Assembly: GCA_021731445.1 (NCBI GenBank)
Contig: JAKFXK010000065.1
Span: 1-50,874, forward strand
Source: Nevskiaceae bacterium
GTDB lineage: Bacteria > Pseudomonadota > Gammaproteobacteria > Nevskiales > Nevskiaceae
Length of the DNA stretch: 50,874 bases
Direction of reading: 5' to 3'
The notes under the pieces are model-generated. The model was not told the DNA's origin and searched no databases. It saw nothing but the letters and a program-made list of their open reading frames with translations. Positions 44,005 to 50,874 of the stretch are shown piece after piece (the first letter of the stretch is position 1; the number at the start of each line of letters is the position of its first letter). Position numbers and translations under genes: made by a program.

Positions 44005-44694
44005 ATGCAGCAATCAAGGCTCAAGGTAGTTTCAGCGGCCGGAAAATGGATGTTGGCGGCCCTGCTGCTGTTCGCCACCGCCAGCGCCAGCGCCGCCGAT
44101 CACGCTGACGCGCCACGCTCCACCACCGATCCCTCCAGCGACATCACCGATGTCTTCATCTTTCGTGAAGGCGGCAAGATGGTCGGCGCGATCTGCTTCG
44201 GCGGCGCGCCCGTGCCGCGCGCGCGCGTCGATGGCCCCACTGGCCGCTTCGATCCGGATGTGCTGTTCCTCTACAACATCGACCTCGATGGCGATGCCAA
44301 ACCCGAACACGAAATCCTCGTCCGCTTTGGCCGCAACGCCAGAGGTGAGGCGGGCGTGCAGTTCGAGAACCTGCCGGGCGCGGGGGCGCAGTTCGTCTCT
44401 GGCCCGGTAGAGCGGGTGCTCAGCTCGCCGACCGGCTTGCGCGCCTATGCGGGCCTGCGTGACGACCCTTTCTTCTTCGACTTCCAGGGTTTCGTCGCCA
44501 CCATCGGCAGTTTCAACAGCACTGACAAACCCAAGGGTGAGCTGTTCTTCGACGCCAGCCGCGATTCCTTCGCACGCCGCAATCTCACCGCCATCGTCTT
44601 CGAGATGGACCCCAGCCTCATCGTGCCCAAACCCGGCAACAGCAACAACAAGCTGATCCGGGTCTGGGCCTCGGGCGAACGGCTGATCAAGTAA
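44005..44694 (+). CDS. Exported DUF4331-like protein, N-terminal half
   Basis: A 229-residue exported protein with a signal peptide (cleavage near ASAAD at about 31) and a strong AGGAGG site. The mature start ADHADAPRSTTDPSSDITDVFIF is the signature N-terminus of DUF4331, and beta-strands with DLDGDAKPEHEILVRF and GLRDDPFFFDFQGF follow. Full DUF4331 proteins are about twice as long; the missing C-terminal half appears as the next gene. DUF4331 function is unknown; acidic Asp-rich loops hint at metal or calcium binding. Ninth to tenth position in the electron-transfer operon, 32 bases after the decaheme gene. Confidence 0.82.
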   Translation: MQQSRLKVVSAAGKWMLAALLLFATASASAADHADAPRSTTDPSSDITDVFIFREGGKMVGAICFGGAPVPRARVDGPTGRFDPDVLFLYNIDLDGDAKPEHEILVRFGRNARGEAGVQFENLPGAGAQFVSGPVERVLSSPTGLRAYAGLRDDPFFFDFQGFVATIGSFNSTDKPKGELFFDASRDSFARRNLTAIVFEMDPSLIVPKPGNSNNKLIRVWASGERLIK

Positions 44695-44703
44695 GGAGCG
44701 GCC

Positions 44704-45336
44704 ATGAACATCCACACTTTTTCACGCGGCAGCTCTGTACTCCTCACCGCCCTGCTGATTGCCGCCTGCGGCGGTGGCGGTGGCAGTGCTGGCTCCGTCA
44801 CCCCGCCGCCATCGGCGCCTGCGGCTGATGGCTTCGTGTTTCCGACCAACCCGAAAGTCGCCCATGGCCGCTTCGACCGCATGGGCCAGCCGGTGGTCGC
44901 CACGGTGCTGCTGCTGACCAAGGACAAGGATCCGTTCAACGGCACCGATCCGAACCAGGATGGCGACTACGCCGCATTGATGACCGAGCGCCTGCAGCAG
45001 CTGCACACGGGTCTCGATGACGCCATCATCGCCAAGGGCCTCGCCGTCTGTCCCACCGATGTCTGCCTGCGGCAGGTGATCGGCAAGATCATCCCCGACA
45101 CGCTTCAGCTTGACCTCTCGCAGCCGGATGGCTTTCCCAACGGGCGGCGTTTTGAAGACCCGACGGTGGATCGCATCCTGTCGATGGCGCTGCTCGACCT
45201 CACCACGCCCGGCACCTGTGGCAGCGGGCCATGCACGGTGTTTTCATTCGAGAGGCTACCCAACAATCCAACCCGCAACGAGTCGCCATTTCTCGCCCAG
45301 TTTCCGTACCTCGCGGCAGCACATCCACCCCCGTGA
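44704..45336 (+). CDS. Lipoprotein resembling the C-terminal half of DUF4331
   Basis: A 210-residue lipoprotein (LIAAC, Cys22, followed by a glycine run). Sequence after the linker, FDRMGQPVVATVLL, KDKDPFNGTDP, QPDGFPNGRRFEDPTVDRI and the terminal FPYLAAAHPP, corresponds in order to the C-terminal half of DUF4331 proteins. It starts nine bases after the gene for the N-terminal half, and each half has its own export signal, so the pair probably assembles in the periplasm or at the outer membrane. This is not a simple frameshift, because a new signal peptide and start site are present. GTG of the next gene overlaps its stop. Confidence 0.75.
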   Translation: MNIHTFSRGSSVLLTALLIAACGGGGGSAGSVTPPPSAPAADGFVFPTNPKVAHGRFDRMGQPVVATVLLLTKDKDPFNGTDPNQDGDYAALMTERLQQLHTGLDDAIIAKGLAVCPTDVCLRQVIGKIIPDTLQLDLSQPDGFPNGRRFEDPTVDRILSMALLDLTTPGTCGSGPCTVFSFERLPNNPTRNESPFLAQFPYLAAAHPPP

Positions 45337-46610
45337 AGCCGGCTGAGTTTGCCCTGCTGACGGCGCTCGCCTGCACGGCTTGCGGCACTCCACCACCACA
45401 GCCTGCCGCTGTCAGCATGACGGCGGCGGCGCCCGCATCGACTGTCAGCTATGTGCAGGAGCGCTTTGCTGCTGAGGCGGCGGTGGCCGACGCAAGTGCC
45501 ACCATCGCGCGTGGCCCGGTGGTGTGGCCGCAGTGGGTTGCGCTCGCCGAGGCACAGCAGGCTCTCGCGCAGCTCACCGGCGACTACCGCTTTTACAGCG
45601 AGGCCGAACAGTCCCTCGCCAAAGCGTTTGCCTTGGCAGGCAAGGGCGGGCCTTATCTGGCGCGCGCGCGCTTCAATTTTGCGGTGCATCGGCTGGATCG
45701 CGTCGAGGCCGATCTCGACCTCGCCGGGAAAGAGGGCGATCCCGATGTCACCGCGATCATGGCTTTGCGCGCTGATCTCGCCTTTTACCGAGGTCAGTAC
45801 CAGCAGGCGCTCACCGGCTATCGCGCAGTGCTGCAGCGCCGCGAAGACTTGCCCGCCCTCGTACGTCTCTCCCACTGGCATGTACGCAGCGGCAACCTCA
45901 GCGAGGCGCATGCCCTGCTCGACCGCGCCGATGCGATCTACCACGGCGACTCGCCGCATCCCCGCGCCTTCCTCGCCTTGCAGCGCGGCCTGATCGAACT
46001 GGATCGTGGCCGCTGGGATCAGGCCCTCGCCCACTACCACCACGCGCTGCGGTTGTTGCCGGGGTGGTGGCTCGCACGTGAGCACATCGCCGAAATCCAT
46101 GCCCTGCAAGGAGACAGCGACTCGGCATTGCGCGAATACGCCGAGATCATCCGCGACACCCAGAACCCGGAGTTCATGGATGCCATGGCAAGCCTCTTGC
46201 GCGAGCGCGGCGACGAGGCAGCTGCTGCACACTGGATCGCGCGCGCGCGCAAGCTCTACGACGCCCGGCTGAGCCTGCTGCCGGAGGCGAGCTACGGACA
46301 CGCGCTGGATCACTTCCTGCGGTTTGGCACCGTGCAGGAGGCACTCGCACTGGCGCGCAAGAACCATGCGCTGCGGCCCAATGGCGAATCGCAAATCCAG
46401 CTCGTCGATGCGCTGCTGCGCGCAGGCGAGGTGCAGGCGGCCGAGCAGCTCATCCGCACCGCCCTCGAAAGCGGCTGGAATACCGCCGAGTTGCATGCCG
46501 CTGCGGCCCGCAGCTTTGCAGCGACAGCTCAGCGCGCTGAGGCGGAGCAGCACAGTGCAATTGCCAAGGCACTCAACCCGAGGGCAGTGCGGCAGTACGG
46601 ACTGCCGTAA
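45333..46610 (+). CDS. TPR-repeat lipoprotein or periplasmic protein
   Basis: A 425-residue protein with a short hydrophobic N-terminus (FALLTALACTACG) that may be lipidated at Cys14 or Cys17. The rest is TPR-like helical hairpins (ALAEAQQALAQL, YLARARFNFAVHRL, ARAHLLDRADAIYHGD-type, LIELDRGRWDQALAHYHHAL, REHIAEIHALQGDSDSALREYAEI, VDALLRAGEVQAAEQL). TPR proteins scaffold complexes, and similar genes accompany DUF4331 in other settings as I recall. GTG start overlaps the stop of the DUF4331 C-half gene (GTGA). It is the last gene of the operon, 64 bases before phhB. Confidence 0.78.
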   Translation: MKPAEFALLTALACTACGTPPPQPAAVSMTAAAPASTVSYVQERFAAEAAVADASATIARGPVVWPQWVALAEAQQALAQLTGDYRFYSEAEQSLAKAFALAGKGGPYLARARFNFAVHRLDRVEADLDLAGKEGDPDVTAIMALRADLAFYRGQYQQALTGYRAVLQRREDLPALVRLSHWHVRSGNLSEAHALLDRADAIYHGDSPHPRAFLALQRGLIELDRGRWDQALAHYHHALRLLPGWWLAREHIAEIHALQGDSDSALREYAEIIRDTQNPEFMDAMASLLRERGDEAAAAHWIARARKLYDARLSLLPEASYGHALDHFLRFGTVQEALALARKNHALRPNGESQIQLVDALLRAGEVQAAEQLIRTALESGWNTAELHAAAARSFAATAQRAEAEQHSAIAKALNPRAVRQYGLP

Positions 46611-46674
46611 GTCCATGCTGCGAACAGGGCGCGATGGACCTAAACTCGCACTCGATCCCTACCACGACACCCCC

Positions 46675-47013
46675 ATGACCAAGCTCGCCGAGAAACGCTG
46701 CATACCCTGCGAAGGCAAGACCCCGCCGCTACCAGTCGCCGAAGCCAAGGCACTGAAGAATGAACTGCGTGCGGAGTGGGAGTTCGCGGACGAGGGCAGA
46801 AAACTCATCGCCACCTTCCAGTTCAAGAACTACTACCACACCACCGCCTTCGTGAATGCGGCGATCTACATCGCCCACAAGGAAGACCATCACCCGGACA
46901 TCAGCTTCGGCTACAAGACCGTCAGCATGACCTGGTGGACGCACACCGCGAACGGGCTGACCGAAAACGATTTCATCTGTGCCGCCAAGGTGGATGCGCT
47001 GCTCAACAAATAA
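46675..47013 (+). CDS. phhB: Pterin-4a-carbinolamine dehydratase
   Basis: A 112-residue enzyme that dehydrates 4a-hydroxytetrahydrobiopterin and so recycles the cofactor of phenylalanine hydroxylase. The active-site EDHHPDISF with paired histidines, the following WW and the C-terminal NDFICAAKVDAL helix are present. An N-terminal CIPCEGKTPPL is common in bacterial members. No phenylalanine hydroxylase gene is in the window. It converges on recR with seven bases between stops. Confidence 0.92.
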   Translation: MTKLAEKRCIPCEGKTPPLPVAEAKALKNELRAEWEFADEGRKLIATFQFKNYYHTTAFVNAAIYIAHKEDHHPDISFGYKTVSMTWWTHTANGLTENDFICAAKVDALLNK

Positions 47014-47020
47014 CGCGCTG

Positions 47021-47620
47021 CTACAAGAGCTGCCGCCCCGCAAAGGCGTGGTTGAGCGTACCGCCATCGACATATTCCAGCTCGCCACCCATCGGCACAC
47101 CGTGGGCGATGCGGGTGACTTTCACCACTCTCGCCTTGGCGAGTTCGGCGATGTAGTGGGCGGTGGCCTCGCCCTCCACGGTCGGGTTGGTGGCGATGAT
47201 GAGTTCGCGCACGTCTCCCTTTGAAAGCTGCTCGATCAGCAGGGACAGGCCCAGTTGTTCCGGTCCGATGCCATCGAGTGGCGAAAGCCGGCCCATCAGC
47301 ACGAAGTAGCGGCCGCGATAGCCGGTGCCGCTCTCGATGGCGAGCAGGTCAGCTGGGTTTTCGACCACGCAGAGCTGCCCGGTGTCGTCGCGCCGCGCGC
47401 TGCAGAAGCCACAGTGATCCGGCTCGCAGAACATGCGGGTGCGCGGGCACTGGTTGATGCCTTCCATCGCCTCGCTGACGCTGCGGGCAAGAAAGGCCGC
47501 GCCCTCGCGGTCACGTTGCAAAAGATGCAGCGCCATGCGCTGTGCCGACTTGGGGCCCACGCCCGGCAAGCGGCGCAGGGCGTCGATCAGGCGGGTGAGT
47601 TTGGGAGAGTAGCTGGACAT
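47021..47620 (-). CDS. recR: Recombination mediator RecR
   Basis: A 199-residue protein that with RecO loads RecA onto gapped DNA. It has the N-terminal helix-hairpin-helix ([20 protein letters not shown]), a zinc-finger region, and a Toprim domain ending near [12 protein letters not shown]. The cysteine spacing is unusual: [16 protein letters not shown] gives C-x6-C-x4-C-x2-C, whereas typical RecR has C-x2-C-x8-C-x2-C; the first, third and fourth keep their places and the second is shifted by four. Third gene of the dnaX-ybaB-recR block. Confidence 0.96.
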   Translation of the reverse strand: MSSYSPKLTRLIDALRRLPGVGPKSAQRMALHLLQRDREGAAFLARSVSEAMEGINQCPRTRMFCEPDHCGFCSARRDDTGQLCVVENPADLLAIESGTGYRGRYFVLMGRLSPLDGIGPEQLGLSLLIEQLSKGDVRELIIATNPTVEGEATAHYIAELAKARVVKVTRIAHGVPMGGELEYVDGGTLNHAFAGRQLL

Positions 47621-47632
47621 TTTTTTGCTATC

Positions 47633-47657
47633 CCCCCTCTCCCTCCGGGAGAGGGGG
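47633..47657. repeat. Perfect 11-bp GC palindrome between ybaB and recR
   Basis: CCCCCTCTCCC and GGGAGAGGGGG (47633-47643, 47647-47657) form a perfect stem with a 3-base loop in the 46-base ybaB-recR gap. On the minus strand it ends 12 bases before the recR ATG, so it covers the purine-rich stretch that would serve as ribosome-binding site. There is no T-run on the transcribed side. It may be a dispersed palindromic repeat or a translational control hairpin. Confidence 0.7.
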
Positions 47658-47666
47658 CTAAAAGAT

Positions 47667-47996
47667 TTACATCAATCCACCCAAGTTCATCCCCGTCGGC
47701 AGCTGCATGCCGGCGGTGGCGCTGCCCATTTTCGCGGTGCTGGCGGCTTCGATCTTCTGCGCGGCGTCGTTGATGGCGGCAGCGATGAGATCCTCCAGAA
47801 ACTCCTTGTCTTCGGTCAAGGCATCGGCGCTGATCTCGACCTTCTTCGCCTGGTGCTTGCCGGTGAGCGTCACCTTCACCAGGCCCGCACCAGACTCGCC
47901 GGTGATCTCCATGCGCGCGACTTCATCCTGCAGGCGCTTGACGTTTTCCTGCATCTTCTGGGCTTGGGCGAGGATCTGTTGCATGGGGCCTTTCAT
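47667..47996 (-). CDS. ybaB: YbaB/EbfC nucleoid-associated protein
   Basis: A 109-residue dimeric DNA-binding protein of the YbaB/EbfC family. The start [20 protein letters not shown], the strand [18 protein letters not shown] and the helix [18 protein letters not shown] match the family throughout. AGGAG lies seven bases before the ATG. It sits 21 bases downstream of dnaX and upstream of recR, the standard proteobacterial order, and may assist nucleoid organisation or recombination. Confidence 0.95.
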   Translation of the reverse strand: MKGPMQQILAQAQKMQENVKRLQDEVARMEITGESGAGLVKVTLTGKHQAKKVEISADALTEDKEFLEDLIAAAINDAAQKIEAASTAKMGSATAGMQLPTGMNLGGLM

Positions 47997-48017
47997 GGGC
48001 GCTCCTGATTTTTGGGG

Positions 48018-49667
48018 TTAGAGGGATTTGATGGAACCGGCACGGATGCTGGCGCCGAAATGCTGCTGGAAGGCCTTGACCCGCTCGTCTTCGACGATGG
48101 CGGTCTCGGCGGCTTTCTGTTTCGCGTCCTGTGCGGCAATCGCCAGTGCAGCAGGGGTATCGAGTGCACCGATGCCGACGTCGATCACCAGATGGATGGG
48201 GCCTGCCATCTGGATGCGCAAGGCCTCCTGCAATTCCTGGCGGCGCTCCTCGGTGAGCAGGTGTTTGTGCTTCACATCGAGGGTGAGGCGCAGGGCATCG
48301 CTGTCGCGCGAGGTCCACACCGCGTTGTGGGCGAGTGTCTTGGTCAGACCCTTGAGTGCCAGGGCTTCGAGCCGCACCGCCCAGGGCGCATCGTCAGCCA
48401 CCGGCTGCGGCGTGGGTGCTGGTGCTGCGATGGCGGGCAGCTCGATGCGCGGCCTGGCTGCGACGGGTGCAGGCGGCGCAAGGCTTGCCGTTGGAGCGAC
48501 GGCGGCGGGGCGTGCAGGCTCAGCCATGCCGGCAGCACTCGTTGCAGGACGCGCACCGCCGACGGTCACGGGCTGATCCGGTGGCTGATCCGGATGAAAG
48601 GCCAGCATGCGCAGCAGACACATCTCGAAACCCAGGCGCGGCTCTGGCGCCCAGCCCAGGTCGCGGCGGCCGAGCACGGCGATCTGGTAATACAGCTGCA
48701 AGTCCTCGGCCTTGAAGCGGCCATTGAGCGCCAGCAGGGCCTCGTCATCATCCTCGGTCTGCGCCTTGGGCAGGGCCAGCAGCATAGCGAGGCGTTGCAG
48801 GACGGTGGCGAGTTCGTTGAGCAGGGCGGCGTAATCCGGGGCCTGTGTTTCCAGCTTCTGGATGCCTGCGAGCAAGGCCGTACCATCCCGCGTCGTGAGT
48901 GCCGCCATCAGGTCATAGAGCACGCGGCGGCCGGAGGTGCCGAGCATCTCCTCGACCGGCTCGCGCTTGAGTTCACCGCCGCCGGCAAAGGCGATGGCCT
49001 GGTCGGTGAGCGAGAGCGCGTCACGCATCGAGCCATCGGCGCCGCGCGCGATCTCGCTGACCGCACCCGGCTCGAAAGCTTGGCCTTCTTCGGTCAGCAC
49101 CTTGTTGATTTGCTCGCGGATGACGCTGATCGGCAGGCGCTTGAGATTGAATTGCAGGCAGCGGCTGAGGATGGTGGCGAGCAGCTTCTGCGGGTCGGTG
49201 GTGGCGAGGATGAACTTCACGCGCGGCGGCGGTTCTTCCAACGTTTTCAGCAGCGCATTGAAGGCGCTCTTCGACAGCATGTGGACTTCGTCGATCAGAT
49301 ACACCTTGTAGCGGCCGCGCACCGGCGCGTACTGGGCGTTGTCGATCACCACGCGCACGTCATCGACGCCGGTGTTCGAGGCGGCGTCGATTTCCAGCAG
49401 GTCCACGAAGCGGCCCTGATCGACCTCCTTGCAGCTGCCGCAGACGCCGCAGGGCTGCGAGGTCACACCCGTCTCGCAGTTCAAGCCCTTGGCGATGATG
49501 CGCGCGAGCGTGGTCTTGCCTACGCCGCGCGTGCCGGTGAGCAGGATCGCCGGGTGCAGCCGATCCTGATCCAGCGCGTGGCACAGGGCTTTGGTGACGT
49601 GGCCCTGCCCCATCACGTCTTCAAAACGGCGCGGGCGGTATTTGCGGGCAAGGGCGAGGTAGCTCAT
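48018..49667 (-). CDS. dnaX: DNA polymerase III subunit gamma/tau
   Basis: A 549-residue clamp-loader ATPase. Walker A GTRGVGKTT, zinc-binding cysteines (CETGVTSQPCGVCGSC), Walker B YLIDEVHML and the sensor ILATTDPQKL are intact in the first 250 residues; an Ala/Pro-rich linker (about 385-440) precedes the tau-specific C-terminus that binds polymerase and helicase. I found no A/T-rich slippery heptamer of the E. coli kind, so separate gamma production by frameshifting is not supported. First gene of the block with ybaB and recR. Confidence 0.97.
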   Translation of the reverse strand: MSYLALARKYRPRRFEDVMGQGHVTKALCHALDQDRLHPAILLTGTRGVGKTTLARIIAKGLNCETGVTSQPCGVCGSCKEVDQGRFVDLLEIDAASNTGVDDVRVVIDNAQYAPVRGRYKVYLIDEVHMLSKSAFNALLKTLEEPPPRVKFILATTDPQKLLATILSRCLQFNLKRLPISVIREQINKVLTEEGQAFEPGAVSEIARGADGSMRDALSLTDQAIAFAGGGELKREPVEEMLGTSGRRVLYDLMAALTTRDGTALLAGIQKLETQAPDYAALLNELATVLQRLAMLLALPKAQTEDDDEALLALNGRFKAEDLQLYYQIAVLGRRDLGWAPEPRLGFEMCLLRMLAFHPDQPPDQPVTVGGARPATSAAGMAEPARPAAVAPTASLAPPAPVAARPRIELPAIAAPAPTPQPVADDAPWAVRLEALALKGLTKTLAHNAVWTSRDSDALRLTLDVKHKHLLTEERRQELQEALRIQMAGPIHLVIDVGIGALDTPAALAIAAQDAKQKAAETAIVEDERVKAFQQHFGASIRAGSIKSL

Positions 49668-49689
49668 GGCAGTAGTTTAGTAGGGCCTC

Positions 49690-49834
49690 GTCATTCCCGC
49701 GAAGGCGTTTGGCTAAAGCGGGAGTGCCGCACGGCACTCCCGATCCGGGCCAAGCGCAATCCAGTTCTCTCCGTGAGCGCGGAAACGACACGGCGCTGGC
49801 CGCCGCTCTGGATTCCCGCTTTCGCGGGAATGAC
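49690..49834. repeat. 145-bp MITE/REPIN-like element upstream of the flippase-like gene
   Basis: GTCATTCCCGCGAA at 49690-49703 and its exact reverse complement at 49821-49834 bound the element. Inside is a perfect 11-bp stem CGGGAGTGCCG/CGGCACTCCCG with loop CA (49719-49742), and ATCCAG/CTGGAT near the inner ends. The right arm is the widespread REP-like CTGGATTCCCGC-type hairpin. It fills most of the 180-base gap between dnaX and the next gene, leaving little room for a separate promoter. Confidence 0.75.
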
Positions 49835-49847
49835 AGAAGATGTGAGG

Positions 49848-50783
49848 ATGGCTCCCACCCTCAGACGCGCCCTGCTCATCGCCCTGCAAGTGCTGGTGCT
49901 CGTTGCTTTTGCAGCCGCCATCGAACACTGGTGGGGATTCGCGCGCCTGCTCAGCCCCTGGTCGCAGGTGCCCTTAGCGCTCGTCGCGGTGGTGGTGGCA
50001 GCCCAACTCGCCAGCTACAGTCTGCGCGCCCTGCGCATCTATCTCGCCGAGCCACGCATCCCGCGCGGCCGATGGCCGCAATGCCTGCAACTGATCCTGC
50101 TCAACAACGCGCTCAATCTCATCCTGCCTGCGCGCACCGGCGAGGTGAGTTTTCCCATTCTCATGCAACGCTGGTTCGGTGTGCCGATGGCCGAAGGTGC
50201 AGGCACCCTGCTGTGGCTGCGCTTGCTGGATCTGAACGTGCTCGGCGTTTTGGCACTGCTCGCCTTTGCACCAGCACTGCTGCCCCTGCCTTTCACAGCA
50301 TGGCTGTTGCTGGCACTGACCGCGGCACTGCTTCCGCTGCTGGCGCCCACGCTCAATCGCAGGCTCTCGCAAGCCCTGCACCAGCGCGAAAGCAAGGCGG
50401 CACAGCTCATCCGCAAGTTGCTCGCGGGTATCCCGCAGCGACCTGCGCAAGTGCTGATCGATCTCGGCTTGAGCTGGTCGGCCTGGGGCATCAAGCTCGC
50501 AGCCCTCGCCGCCGTGTTCGCAGCCCTTGCACAGCTCTCGCTGATTGCTGGCTTGCTCGGCGCGATTGGCGGTGATCTCTCCACGGTGCTGCCCCTCCAC
50601 ACCCCGGGCGGCTTCGGCACCTACGAGGCCGGCGTGATCGCCTTTGCCTCGCCGCTCGCCCCGCCCACACCCGCGCTGCTGGCAGCAGCTGTGAACCTGC
50701 ACATTCTCGTGCTCGGCATTGCTCTCGCCGCCGGGGCCGTGGCCTGGATCACCCAGTCGCGTGTGAGAAAATCTGCACCATGA
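49848..50783 (+). CDS. Lysylphosphatidylglycerol-synthase-TM/flippase-like membrane protein
   Basis: A 311-residue polytopic inner-membrane protein with about six to eight hydrophobic helices. The region RTGEVSFPILMQRWFGVP, followed by a late LPLHTPGGFGTYEAGV segment, is characteristic of the UPF0104/LPG_synthase_TM (AglD-like) family, whose members often partner a glycosyltransferase and act on lipid-linked sugars. ATG 49848 has AGAAGA seven bases upstream; GTG 49842 is an alternative. Its stop overlaps the start of a family 2 glycosyltransferase (ATGA), supporting a joint role in lipid-linked glycan transfer. Confidence 0.83.
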   Translation: MAPTLRRALLIALQVLVLVAFAAAIEHWWGFARLLSPWSQVPLALVAVVVAAQLASYSLRALRIYLAEPRIPRGRWPQCLQLILLNNALNLILPARTGEVSFPILMQRWFGVPMAEGAGTLLWLRLLDLNVLGVLALLAFAPALLPLPFTAWLLLALTAALLPLLAPTLNRRLSQALHQRESKAAQLIRKLLAGIPQRPAQVLIDLGLSWSAWGIKLAALAAVFAALAQLSLIAGLLGAIGGDLSTVLPLHTPGGFGTYEAGVIAFASPLAPPTPALLAAAVNLHILVLGIALAAGAVAWITQSRVRKSAP

Positions 50784-50874
50784 ACCAGCTCATCAACGCC
50801 CCGCGTCTCTCCGTCGTCATCCCCATGTACAAGGAGCAGGACAACGTCACGCCCATGCTCGAAGGCGTCCACAA
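50780..50874 (+). CDS. Family 2 glycosyltransferase, 5' end
   Basis: Only the first 31 codons are in the window. After a short N-terminus, RLSVVIPMYKEQDNVTPMLE is the opening beta-strand and loop of GT2 enzymes such as polyprenyl-phosphate mannosyl- or glucosyltransferases. The ATG overlaps the stop of the flippase-like gene by four bases, so the two are coupled. Confidence 0.85.
   Translation, partial: MNQLINAPRLSVVIPMYKEQDNVTPMLEGVH

Noticed and set aside
44694..44704. DUF4331 pair as one gene broken by a frameshift or sequencing error.
   Set aside because: The second gene has its own start and lipoprotein signal peptide, which a frameshift would not create.
48018..48700. Possible programmed frameshift in dnaX for a gamma product.
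   Set aside because: No slippery heptamer of the A-AAA-AAG type was found in the linker region.
48012..49847. Long plus-strand frame running into the flippase-like gene.
   Set aside because: The part opposite dnaX has shadow composition and no motifs; the real gene begins at 49848.

Overview
The window is about 51 kb of GC-rich, tightly packed bacterial DNA. It looks like a chromosome of a Gram-negative proteobacterium, most likely a gammaproteobacterium near the Xanthomonadales/Nevskiales, although a betaproteobacterium is not excluded. The reasons are the dnaX-ybaB-recR block, orn, proS, a PhoP/PhoQ-like pair, GlyGly-CTERM-type sorting tails, an RND efflux operon, outer-membrane barrels and many lipoproteins. 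This placement is inferred from protein character and not from a search. No tRNA, rRNA, CRISPR array, integrase or transposase was seen, and no stretch longer than 300 bases lacks a gene.

Layout. 1-6067: the end of an RND efflux operon (outer-membrane factor cut by the window edge, adaptor, permease) plus an alpha/beta hydrolase, closed by a terminator. 6187-12783: a penicillin-binding-like serine hydrolase facing a translationally coupled minus-strand trio: a secreted dikinase-like protein, a second serine hydrolase and an Npt1/Npt2-type nucleotide transporter. 12870-14447: a secreted trypsin-fold protease. 14539-16242: proS. 16468-19140: a stand-alone phosphoacceptor-domain protein converging on a hybrid histidine kinase. 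19361-22033: a surface PHP-domain lipoprotein. 22108-25131: a PhoPQ-like operon with a PhoP-box-like promoter. 25128-29637: a DUF6265 protein, orn, and a transsulfuration pair (cystathionine beta-synthase and a gamma-synthase/lyase-type enzyme) with an OmpV-like barrel between them. 46675-50874: phhB, recR, ybaB, dnaX, and a flippase-like membrane protein coupled to a family 2 glycosyltransferase.

The most unusual region is 29634-46610. A pentaheme cytochrome c gene is divergent from a nine-gene operon that encodes: (1) an 801-residue fusion of a FAD/NAD(P) oxidoreductase, two cyclic-nucleotide-binding domains and a ferredoxin region with 16 cysteines; (2) a membrane protein whose histidine pattern fits a di-heme cytochrome b; (3) an FHA domain joined through one membrane helix to a decaheme cytochrome c; (4) a lipoprotein with two GlcG/HbpS-like domains; (5) a large outer-membrane barrel candidate; (6) a 1311-residue decaheme cytochrome ending in LVIVD beta-propeller repeats; (7, 8) two proteins that look like the N and C halves of DUF4331; and (9) a TPR lipoprotein. 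I infer a trans-envelope electron conduit of an unfamiliar type, with cytoplasmic sensing by the cNMP domains. Its direction of electron flow and substrate cannot be read from the sequence.

A second possible novelty is the coupling of an exported ATP-grasp/phosphohistidine dikinase-like protein with an ATP/ADP-translocase-family transporter, which suggests phosphorylation of something in the periplasm.
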